From contig CAOVHW010000004.1 in the NCBI GenBank assembly GCA_948543815.1, forward strand, positions 10,046 through 74,045: 64,000 nt of DNA, given 5' to 3'. The notes beneath the pieces are model-generated. The model worked only from the letters and a program-made list of their open reading frames with translations. It was not told the DNA's origin and did not search any database. Every line of letters begins with the position of its first letter. Positions within the stretch are counted from its first letter, which is position 1. This document shows, piece by piece, positions 1 through 9,100 of the stretch. A program made the translations under genes and the position numbers. The stretch is from an uncultured Eubacteriales bacterium (lineage in GTDB: Bacteria; Bacillota; Clostridia; Lachnospirales; CAMVHY01).

Positions 1-77
1 TTTATCTTCTTCTTTTTTTATTTTATCTTCTTCTTTTTTTATTTTATCTTCTTCTTTTTTTATTTTATCTTCTTCTA
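1..77. repeat. 21-bp tandem repeat, coding (KIKKEED)
   Basis: About 3.6 copies of a 21-bp unit containing TTATCTTCTTC are present and continue past the left edge. On the minus strand they encode KIKKEED heptads, a length-polymorphism candidate that keeps frame. Confidence 0.85.
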
Positions 78-1719
78 TTCTTATTTTTTCATTTTCACTT
101 TCAATTTTATCAACTGGTGTTCTTTCTATATTTAATTGTTTAAAATTGTTTATAATTGTTTCTAAATTTTTCTTATGGTTTTCTAAATTTTTTTTAGATT
201 TTTTTAAATCATTTTTACGAATATCTTGCTCTATTTTAAGTTTTTCTATTTCATTTCTCTTACCTTCGTATTTTTTAAATGAGCACAAATAAAATAATGT
301 TTTTATAGGAACTTGCAAACAAAGACAAATATAAATATTTTTTATATTATTTTTTTCATCATTTTCATACATGAATTTTAACAATTCTATAATTCTTTGT
401 TTTTCATCCGTTGAAGCTTTTGTTTCGAAATATTCGAATATTTTCTTAAAATCGTTTTCTTGAAATTCATTATTATTGTTTAAAAAAACAAATATATTTT
501 TAAAATAAGAATTAAATATTTCATTATTTAAATTAAGATAAAAAGATGTAGTAAAAAAAATGTTTTTTAAAGAAATTAATTTTTTTTCAAAATTTGATTC
601 TTCATTTTCTTCTTCTTCATTTTCTTCTTCTTCATTTTCTTCTTCTTCATTTTCTTCTTCTTCATTAATAAACTTTTCAAAATTTTGAATTGAAAATAAA
701 TTGATTAATTTTGATGCGTTTTTATCATTTATCTTTAAAAATTTTTTTGATAATATAAATCCTAGCCTTTTATTACTATCAGAAAAGGATTCAGGAAGAT
801 TGAATACACTAAAATTTTTTTCCATAATTTTATCAAAAGCAGATAAATTTAGAAAATCAAATGAAAATAATTCATAAAAATCTTTGTGATTAAAAATATC
901 ATTCCATTGTTTTTCTGAAAAATTAATTTCTTTATTTTTATCTAAATAATTAATCAAACGCTTTAATTCTTCTAATGGTGTTGTTAATATAGAAATTTTT
1001 ATTATCGATTTTTTTAAACTTTCGTCATCATTTACAAAATAGTTAAAAATATTTGTTGGCGTTAATTCAATTTCAATTTTTTCTGTTAAGTTAATTACGT
1101 GTAAATAATATTCATATAATGATTTTTCTTTACAATAGTCTAAAATAGTTGATAGTAATAAGTTATTCTCTAAAGTTTTATTTGAATTATCAGGAACTAT
1201 ATGCATTTGTTTAATTATGTTTAAAATATCATTATTGTTTAATAATTCATCAGAATGTTTATTAATAAATTCAAGAAAAATTGTAATTAAATCATTTAAT
1301 TTAATTTGACTTGAATGCTCATCTTTGCATGATTTAAATAAATCTGCAAAATACGAAAAATTATCTTTGATATTTAAATTTTTTATTAAACATTCTTTTA
1401 TTTCTAATAATGGGTTTTGAGATGTAAAATCGAATATTTTACAAATAAATAATAATTTTTCTAAATTTGACGCATTATAATTTATTGTAGCTAAAATCAA
1501 TAATTGCTTAAATTTTGTGTTTGGTCTTTCGGTAATTAAAGCGTTTTGTATGAAATTTTTAGAATTGGGTAATTCAGATTCAGATATATCTGCTTCCAAA
1601 AATTTAGACAAAAAGTTTTTAAATAGTCGATTTTTATAATCATTTTTAGTTGGGCCCTTTAAAATTATTTTTTTAAATTGATTCCAAGGAAATTTTAGTA
1701 AAAAATCAGTTTTTTTTTT
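1..1719 (-). CDS. C-terminal part of giant unknown protein (out of frame with 1695-4886, runs off left edge)
   Basis: The minus-strand frame is open from the A10 tract at 1710-1719 to the window edge (about 570 codons) with no stop and no convincing start or ribosome binding site of its own. The translation is helical and Lys/Asn/Glu-rich, carries EEEEN repeats (601-666) and ends at the edge in KIKKEED heptad-like repeats, which suggests coiled coil. A segment reading LKRLINYLDKNKEINFSEKQ resembles a segment of the 3319-aa neighbour (LKNIIDQLSTDIQFSENQ), so homology to the paralogue continues across the frame break. I therefore read this as the continuation of the gene starting at 4886, not a separate gene. 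The function is unknown. Whether the break is a mutation, an assembly error or a recoding site cannot be decided here. Confidence 0.75.
601..666. repeat. 15-bp tandem repeat, coding (NEEEE)
   Basis: Four full copies plus a partial copy of TTCATTTTCTTCTTC lie inside the minus-strand reading frame and encode an acidic NEEEE run. The unit length is a multiple of three. Confidence 0.9.
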
Positions 1720-4700
1720 GCGTTAATTGCAATTCTTCCTTCATTTGTTGCATTAGGAATATTTAAATTTTTAAATTCATGATCAGGAAATTCCTCAATT
1801 CTCATTAATATAAAACTATATGTATTACCATCTTTATCATTTAATCCAAAATCATTAATTTGTTCTTTTGTAAAAAGATAAATATTTTTATCCATCATAT
1901 TAGTGAAATCTTCAAAACCTTCAGCATCATTAGATTTATCAGGATAAAGTTTTTTTAGTTCTTTCATATCAATCTTATTAATATAATCTTTATATAAATT
2001 TTTTGGTGCATATGAAAGTATAATTAATATTTTTTCATAATTTATATCATTTTCAAAAAAAGTTTTAATTTCTTTTTTGATATTTTCAGTTGTATCGTAA
2101 GTAAGTTCAATTTCATTAACATAAAATATTTTTATTAAATTATTGCAAGAAAGTTCTTTCAAATTTTTTATGTTTAATAATTGTTGTAAAGAAAATTTTA
2201 TTTTATGAGTTTCATTTTCTAATTTTTCTTTAATTTTTTCTGATTTAATAAAAAACAAATTGATTATATTATTTAAGGCATTAATGGATAATATACTTGT
2301 ATCAAATAATGCTATTAATTCCGGTAAATTATTTTCATTAAATATTTCATCAAACCCAATAAATTCTCTAATTTCATTTTCAAATAAATCATTTATGAAA
2401 TCTGAGAAATTATTACTATGTTCTAAAATATATTTAAACCCATTTAAACATCTTGCAATATTTTCTTCTGAATTGTTTTGGTTTATTAAAATTTCGGGCA
2501 AAAGATTTTTTTGTTCTATCGCGTAATTGTTGATTTTAAAAACATCCAAATAAATATTGTTAAGGTTTCCCGCAGAACTTTCATTTAGTTTTTTTATAAA
2601 TTCTATTTTTAATTCGTTTTTATTTTTAAAATCTTTATTAATGTTTACAATTATTAATTGTTCGATAGTAAATTTATCTAAATTTTTTTCAAAAAAAGTT
2701 AGATATTTATCAAATTTTTTTTCTTCGATTAATTTTGTTTTTAAAGCTGTTATATTAATTTCTTTAATGAAGTCATTGCTTAAATCGAAATATGAATTTA
2801 TTAAAGCTATTAAAATTTCCATTGAAATTTTTTGTGCTATATTAGGGCCTAATGAAGAAATTTGAGATTGAGTAAGTAAGAATTCATTTTTGCTGTCCAT
2901 TAATTTTTCTTGCAAAATTTTTAAACAATATTCTTCTTTTATCTCATTTAATCTGATTTTTTTAAAATTGTTGTCGTCAATTAAATCAAATTTTGTATGC
3001 AATAAGTTTTCAATTAAATTATTTGTTAAAAAACTGAAATCTAAAATTTTTATTTGCTTATGTGTAAAATGTGGAATTAAATTAATAATTATTTTTTCAA
3101 ATCCTTCAAAATTAGAATTTAACATAAAACATGCTTGTAAATTTGCTATAGCCATAGGATTTATATAGGATGCAAATGAATAGCTATTTTTTATTTGTGC
3201 AGTTCCATTATAGTTTGTTAATAATGTAAAATGATCTCCTTCATCCATATCTTTAATATTTTGTATTGTTAATTCTTCAAACTTTGACATAGGAATAAAA
3301 GCTAATTTATGAACATCTTTTTTTATCCAATCAAAATGTGCATTAAACAAATTAAGTAATGCTTGTTGGGAAAGATCAGGATAAGAATTAGCCTCTAACT
3401 GATTAAATTGGTCTTCATTTTTAAAAGTTTTATTGTTTTCAAGTGCATTATTAATGTTTTCTAAGTTTGCATTTCTTGGTATATATTTATCGTCAAATGT
3501 TAAACATTCACATAGAAAATCTAATGATATACCTACGCCATAATTTGTAGGAACTTTGTAAGCGTTATTTATTTTTTGAGCTCCAAAAATTTCTGTTCTA
3601 CTATCTTCTGTATCAGTTAAATCTGTATCTGTTAATTTCTGAGTTATGTTACACTCAATTTTTTCTAACGTTTCTATAATTTCATTAATGCTAAGATTTG
3701 AATTGGATCCAATGTAATCAGTAAGATAATCTAGTAAACATTTTTTTATCACAGATGTTAAAGGTAAGTAAAAAAATAAATTTTTTCCTATAAAACCGTC
3801 TCCAAATGTTCTATCTTTTTTATCAAAATAATTAATAATAATTTGTGTTTCATGATCAATTTCTATAAATGAATTAAAAATACTTTCTATTAAATCAATT
3901 ATTTGCTTTACGAATTCTGCACTTAATTCAATGTTTGTACTTTGATAAATTGAATTTATAAGAAAAATATATATTTGTTTATAATTTCCTGGAGAATCTA
4001 ATGAAATATTAAGCAAATCGCTGTGATTATTTTTTATATCTTCCTTTAAGTTTAAAAAATTTCGAAGCATTGTCGTTCTTATATTTATTGGTGAATTTAA
4101 ATTCATTAAAGCAATTGTATGCATAGTAGATTGTAGTATATAACTGCCATGCCAAAGTGTTTTTGCATCATTTATGCTTGGATTGAATTTTGCTTTAAAT
4201 CTATTATTTATTATATCTGCTTCTGTGTTGCCAGTAGTATTAGGATGATTAATCCAAGTTTTAAGTGTTACAGAACCGTCTATATGAGCAGAACGAGTTA
4301 TTGGATTACGACAATTCAAATTTATACCAGTGTCACGAATAAATAGTGATACGAGATCTGAGTTTGGATCTATTATTATTTGCCAATCGTCGTAATCTTT
4401 ATAACCAACTGAATTAAGAGCCAAAGTTTTATTTTTAGATGAAATTTTTTCAATAGCAGAAAAAACATTACGTTCAGGCATAATAATGTTTTCTACGGGT
4501 ACATCTTTGGATATACCTTGGGATTTAACTTGATAATATTTGTTAAAAATATCACTAATATCTTTCATTACATTTATAATTTTTATTTCATCTTCAGAGA
4601 AATTATTTTTACTGCTTTCAAAATAACGTATATATGTATTAAATAAGTCTATATAACTTATGTTAGGAGCATCTTTTCTATGACAGCCAACATTAATTGC

Positions 4701-4886
4701 AGTTCTTGATTGACAAGTATTTACTTGAGACATACAAATAATTTTATCATTAGATTGAGAAAGAATTTTTAATTGAACTATTGGGATAATAAATAAAGTC
4801 CCAACGTCTCCATTTTTTTGTTTCATCATTATATTTGTACAAAATGTTTTTGGATTTAAACTGTTTAAATTTATTCTTTCACTCAT
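1695..4886 (-). CDS. Giant unknown protein, N-terminal part (paralogue of 3319-aa protein)
   Basis: As written this is a 1063-aa protein starting at ATG with GGAAGTGA eight or so bases upstream. The first ~500 residues align by eye with the start of the 3319-aa gene at 6106-16065. Shared landmarks, in order, are PIVQL, VNTCQ(S/T)RT, APN..YID..NTYI, a W-x-GS segment, DHETQ, and DRTF-x-D-x-FIGKN. Residues ~520-1050 are a helical repeat-like region (for example FIPMSKFEELTIQNIKDM against HIPISLFDKLTKNDFKNM). No signal peptide is seen. I recognise no known domain. The gene very probably continues, after a one-base shift in the A10 tract, into 1-1719, giving more than 1600 residues. It is monocistronic, divergent from pepQ, and has the same leader as the 3319-aa gene. 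Confidence 0.85.
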   Translation of the reverse strand: MSERINLNSLNPKTFCTNIMMKQKNGDVGTLFIIPIVQLKILSQSNDKIICMSQVNTCQSRTAINVGCHRKDAPNISYIDLFNTYIRYFESSKNNFSEDEIKIINVMKDISDIFNKYYQVKSQGISKDVPVENIIMPERNVFSAIEKISSKNKTLALNSVGYKDYDDWQIIIDPNSDLVSLFIRDTGINLNCRNPITRSAHIDGSVTLKTWINHPNTTGNTEADIINNRFKAKFNPSINDAKTLWHGSYILQSTMHTIALMNLNSPINIRTTMLRNFLNLKEDIKNNHSDLLNISLDSPGNYKQIYIFLINSIYQSTNIELSAEFVKQIIDLIESIFNSFIEIDHETQIIINYFDKKDRTFGDGFIGKNLFFYLPLTSVIKKCLLDYLTDYIGSNSNLSINEIIETLEKIECNITQKLTDTDLTDTEDSRTEIFGAQKINNAYKVPTNYGVGISLDFLCECLTFDDKYIPRNANLENINNALENNKTFKNEDQFNQLEANSYPDLSQQALLNLFNAHFDWIKKDVHKLAFIPMSKFEELTIQNIKDMDEGDHFTLLTNYNGTAQIKNSYSFASYINPMAIANLQACFMLNSNFEGFEKIIINLIPHFTHKQIKILDFSFLTNNLIENLLHTKFDLIDDNNFKKIRLNEIKEEYCLKILQEKLMDSKNEFLLTQSQISSLGPNIAQKISMEILIALINSYFDLSNDFIKEINITALKTKLIEEKKFDKYLTFFEKNLDKFTIEQLIIVNINKDFKNKNELKIEFIKKLNESSAGNLNNIYLDVFKINNYAIEQKNLLPEILINQNNSEENIARCLNGFKYILEHSNNFSDFINDLFENEIREFIGFDEIFNENNLPELIALFDTSILSINALNNIINLFFIKSEKIKEKLENETHKIKFSLQQLLNIKNLKELSCNNLIKIFYVNEIELTYDTTENIKKEIKTFFENDINYEKILIILSYAPKNLYKDYINKIDMKELKKLYPDKSNDAEGFEDFTNMMDKNIYLFTKEQINDFGLNDKDGNTYSFILMRIEEFPDHEFKNLNIPNATNEGRIAINAKKKLIFY
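1710..1719 (-). other. A10 homopolymer at the frame break (possible slippage site)
   Basis: On the minus strand the reading frame passes GC-A10-CTG. As written, the frame stops 5 codons later (stop at 1695-1697). Adding one A, or a -1 shift on the A AAA AAA heptamer inside the run, enters the frame that stays open to the window edge. Such a tract is a classic place for polymerase slippage, for -1 ribosomal frameshifting and for sequencing error. Confidence 0.7.
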
Positions 4887-4945
4887 ACTATCACTTCCAA
4901 ATTGTGAGTTTATAATTTCTTATTATTAGATTATCATAAAAATAT
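4887..4945 (-). promoter_or_regulatory. Leader shared with the 3319-aa paralogue
   Basis: Read on the minus strand, the ~45 bases before the start contain TAATAATA, then an A/T-rich ATAAA stretch, then GGAAGTGATAGT directly before ATG. The same blocks in the same order lie before the gene starting at 16065. A possible -10 (TGATAAT) and -35 (TTGTAT) lie just upstream. Confidence 0.5.
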
Positions 4946-5029
4946 AAAAAATACAAGTATAATTTTATTTCACTTTAAATGATATTGATATAATTACTAT
5001 AATGATATAATAAAAAAAGGTGAATAAAA

Positions 5030-6088
5030 GTGAATAAATTTGAACGCGTTAAAAAATTTATGCAGCAAAAAAATATTAACCAAATAATTATAACTGATCC
5101 GTTTGATATTTTTTATCTTACGGAACAATTAATTGATCCAGGTGAAAGATTTTTCGGTATGTATTTAAATTGTAATGGCACAAAAAAAATTTTAGTGAAT
5201 GAATTGTTTAAGTTAAAAGATATTGATGATATTGAAATTTTTTATTATACCGATTCTGATGACCCAATAAAAATTTTAGCGAGTATGTTAAAAAATGAAT
5301 CACTGTTAGTTGATAAAAATTTTCCTGCAAGATTTTTATTGCCACTTATGAATTTTTGTGATGTCAAATATTTTGTTAGCGATGTCTTGGAATATGTACG
5401 TTTAATAAAAGATACGGACGAGATAAATTTAATGCGGCGTTCTTCATATTTGAGTGATCACGCAATGAATTTACTTGTTGCAAATATTTATGAAGGGCAA
5501 AGCGAATTAGAATTGGTAGAAATTTTAAAAGATATAAAGAAAAAATTAGAGCTTGATGCATTTTCATTTGAACCGATAATTGCATTTGGCGGGAATGCGG
5601 TAGAGCCTCATCATATTCCAAATAAAACAAAATTAAAGCCAGGGGATTGTATCGTAATTGATATCGGTTTTGTAAAAGACAATTATTGTTCAGATATGAC
5701 GCGGACATTTTTTTATAGATATGCAACGGATTTTGATAAAAAAATTTATGATATTGTATTGCAAGCAAATTTGGCGGCAATAAATAAAGTTAAGCCGGGC
5801 GTAAAATTTTGTGATATAGATTTAGCTGCAAGAAATTTTATAAAAGATAATGGATATGAAAAAAATTTTATCCATACAACTGGACATTCAATTGGATTAC
5901 AATGTCATGAATTTGGGACAGTCAGTTTTCGTAATCATGACACAATAAAACCGGGTATGATTTTTTCAATCGAACCCGGAATATATTTGAAAAATAAAAT
6001 TGGCGTACGTATAGAAGATTTGATTTTGGTAACTGATAATGGCTACGAAATTTTAAATAATTATCCGAAAAAATTACGAATAATATAA
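5030..6088 (+). CDS. pepQ: Xaa-Pro dipeptidase/aminopeptidase (M24 family)
   Basis: This is a cytosolic metallopeptidase that cleaves X-Pro bonds, 352 aa, the usual length for the single-chain bacterial family. It has an N-terminal creatinase-like domain (~1-125) and a pita-bread catalytic domain (~130-350). All five metal ligands are visible: D211 (IDIG), D222 (SDMT), H286 (TTGHSIG), E315 (SIEPG) and E329 (RIED). The start is GTG, supported by AAAAAGGTG about 8 bases upstream. An upstream TATAAT at 4998-5003 is a likely -10. It is divergent from the giant gene on its left and convergent with the one on its right, sharing a bidirectional terminator. Whether the preferred substrate is a dipeptide (PepQ) or a longer peptide (PepP) is not decided by sequence alone. 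Confidence 0.92.
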   Translation: MNKFERVKKFMQQKNINQIIITDPFDIFYLTEQLIDPGERFFGMYLNCNGTKKILVNELFKLKDIDDIEIFYYTDSDDPIKILASMLKNESLLVDKNFPARFLLPLMNFCDVKYFVSDVLEYVRLIKDTDEINLMRRSSYLSDHAMNLLVANIYEGQSELELVEILKDIKKKLELDAFSFEPIIAFGGNAVEPHHIPNKTKLKPGDCIVIDIGFVKDNYCSDMTRTFFYRYATDFDKKIYDIVLQANLAAINKVKPGVKFCDIDLAARNFIKDNGYEKNFIHTTGHSIGLQCHEFGTVSFRNHDTIKPGMIFSIEPGIYLKNKIGVRIEDLILVTDNGYEILNNYPKKLRII

Positions 6089-6090
6089 AA

Positions 6091-6130
6091 AAAACGGTGA
6101 AACTATCAAGGTTCACCGTTTTCTTTTTGT
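6091..6130. terminator. Bidirectional Rho-independent terminator
   Basis: A perfect stem AAAACGGTGAA / TTCACCGTTTT (6091-6101 and 6112-6122) has a 10-base loop, with T-rich sequence on both sides. It separates convergent pepQ and the 3319-aa gene. The stop codon of the giant gene (6106-6108) lies in the loop. Confidence 0.85.
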
Positions 6131-9100
6131 GTTTTTGATTTTGTTTCTGAATCGCCAAGTTGTGGAATTTCTTCCTCATTACTAAAATTTTTATTTTCCG
6201 TTTTATTGAAAAGAGAAGAACGCTCATTTGAATTTTCAGTTGACATTTCATGTTCAGAGTTTTTTACTGAACTTTTTTCTGATTTATTATTTATTATTTT
6301 AATTGCAGACGGAGTAATCGAAGCTACAGCAGCAGCGAAGAAAGTTGAAAGCAAAGAAATTCCAAGAATTTGTCCTATAATAGGGAGCGCAAAAGTTAGT
6401 ATTGTAATTACAATTGCAGTTATTGCAAATACAATTCCTAAAGCTAAAGTAATAAATGGCCAAATAATTTTATTATTTAATTTTTGGTTTTTAAATTTTT
6501 GTTTATAATTTATATTTTTTTCATTTGGATCATCTGGATTTTTTACAATTTTTTGCTCAGCTTCTTTTTCGGCCATACGTTCGGCTTCTTCTTTAGTTTT
6601 GCGTTCAGCTTCTTCTCTAGCTTTGCGTTCGGCTTCTTCTCTAGTTTTGCGTTCAGCTTCTTCTCTAGCTTTGCGTTCGGCTTCTTCTTTAGTTTTGCGC
6701 TCAGCTTCTTCTTTAGCTTTGCGTTCGGCTTCTTCTTTGGTTTTGCGCTCAGCTTCTTCTTTAGCTTTGCGTTCGGCTTCTTCTTTAGTTTTGCGCTCAG
6801 CTTCTTCTTTAGCTTTTTCTTCGATTAATTTTTTATTTTTAAATTCCTGTGATTTTGAACGCGTTAACTTTTTTGTTTTTGGGATAATTTCGTCAAATAA
6901 TAGTTTATCTTGAATTTTATATATTTTATTTTTTAATTCATTAATTCTTTCAGATTTTTGACTCGCGTTTTTAATTGTTTCCGATATTTCGTAAAGAATG
7001 TTTAATGAGATATAATTCCTATTTTGTAATATAGCTTCATAATTATCATCAAGATAACTATTTGCAATATTAATATATTTATCAATATCATTTTCTTCTA
7101 ATTTTATATTATCACAATAAATCAATAAGAGTATTTTTTCATTATAATTATTATTGCTTAAATCGTAATTATTATCATTTGACATAAACATTTTTTCAAT
7201 ATGCAAGTTTTTATAATATTCATCATCAAAAGTTATAGTTATCTTATTAAATATATAAGAAGACAATTCTTTGAAATCTTTATTATTAATTATATTATTT
7301 AACTGAATTTTGGTTAGAAAGAAATCTTCTTTCTTTCCTTCTCGTTGTTCTTCTTCCTCTTCTTCTCGTTGTTCTTCTTCCTCTTTTTCTTGTTGTTCCT
7401 TTTGTTGTTCACAAAACGCGTTAGCAATAATAATTGCATTTTCTATAGTTGCAATTGAAAAATTATTTGTATTAAATACTGTCATTAATTTAGAAATGCT
7501 ATTTTCATCTAAAAATTCAAGGATTTCTTTATTGACTAAATGTGCTTCTTGTTTTTTATCGTACTCAACTAATTTTATATTGTTAAGATTCAAGAATTCA
7601 AATATATTTTTAGAAAAATTTTCGTATGTTAAATTATCACTAGAGTTGTCACTTAACGAATTTTTTTTACACGTATAATGAAAAGCATAAAATAAAAAAT
7701 TAATGATTTGATCTTGATATAATTCCTTTAAAATAAAATCAGAACTTTTGCGTTGAATATCTTCATTTTTATTAATAACAAATAAAGCAATTAAATCGCT
7801 TAATGTTTTTATATTTTTTAAATTTGAGTGTTCCTCGGCAAATATTAAAAAATCATTATTAAAAAATTGTCCGAAAAACTGCCTACAATCTTCATTCTTA
7901 CAATATTTAATGAAATTATTAAAACTTAATTCTGATAATTGAAATAAAATTTGTTTAAAAAGAATTTTTCTATTATCTGCATAACAAGAATTTTCAAAAA
8001 AATCAGAACCAAATAAACTATCAGAAAAATATATTTCTTTATTGTAATATTCAATATGTTCTAGTATATATTTTAAACAAAATCTTGATATAAAACAAAT
8101 TGTGCTAAGTTCAACATTAAAGTAGAGTTCCGAATCCGAATCCACAATTTTTTTAAAAATTTCTTCCCAAATGATTTCAAAAAGAGGATCATGACCTTGT
8201 CGAAAGTTATAAAAATCGATATAATTTAATTTTTTAAATTCAGCTGCATATTGATAATTTTCGCCTAGAAATATTATTTCGTTTAAATCATTTTTGAAAT
8301 TTGGATTTTTTTCAAAAAATAAATGCAAATTTTTATAAATAGAATCATATGTTCTGCATATAATTTTTATATTGCCATCATTGCCATCTTCAGTATAAGT
8401 TTCAAAATAAGTAATTATACCGATATTCTTTATTAAATCTTTAGTGAATTCTTCTTCATCAAATGAAAATATGTCATTAATAATGTTAATAACGTTGTAA
8501 AATCCTATATTATAGGATTTATTATCAGGTTCATCATAGAGTTTATTAATTATATTATAAAAATTATTTATAATATCTTGGGTTAAATTTTTAAGTGGAT
8601 TAAGTATACTTTTAGAAATAAAAGATTTACGATCTTTTTTTAGACGAATACTTTTGGTAATTTTATTTTTTATTTCAAATATTGTTGTTGAAATTTTTTC
8701 TCTAATATTTTGTTCCATTTTTTTAGTTAGTATTTTGGAAAATGGCAAATAAATTTTATTCTCAATCGTACTTTCATTAATATCATTAGGGAAATAAATT
8801 TCTTCTAATTGTTCATTCAAATCTTTATAAACATCCGTAAAACAATTATATGAATAAAATTCAGTTAAAAAACATATCATCAAAGTTTGAAGATTAGATG
8901 AAAATTTATCTATATTTTCCTCCTTAAACTGGTTATTTGCAAAAGATAAAATTGCAGAATTAATATTTTCAATTAAACTAATATAATAATTTTTGTTTTT
9001 CATATAAAAGTTTATGTTAGTTAAATCAATTTTTTCAGAATTTAAACGAATATTTTCTTCAATCATATCAAATAAAGAAATAAATTTTTGTTCTTTATGT

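Noticed and set aside
1..666. CRISPR array from the short regular repeats
   Set aside because: Units are 15-21 bp, directly abutting, without spacers, and keep the reading frame; they are coding minisatellites.
5376..6251. Minus-strand frames of 109-134 codons over pepQ
   Set aside because: Opposite pepQ, whose metal ligands are all intact; no start signals and no recognisable product.
6484..6913. Plus-strand open frames of 104-114 codons across the KEEAER repeat
   Set aside because: They are antisense shadows of the 24-bp coding repeat: repetitive (FFSSFAFG or RSASSLAL), no ribosome site, inside a 10-kb gene.
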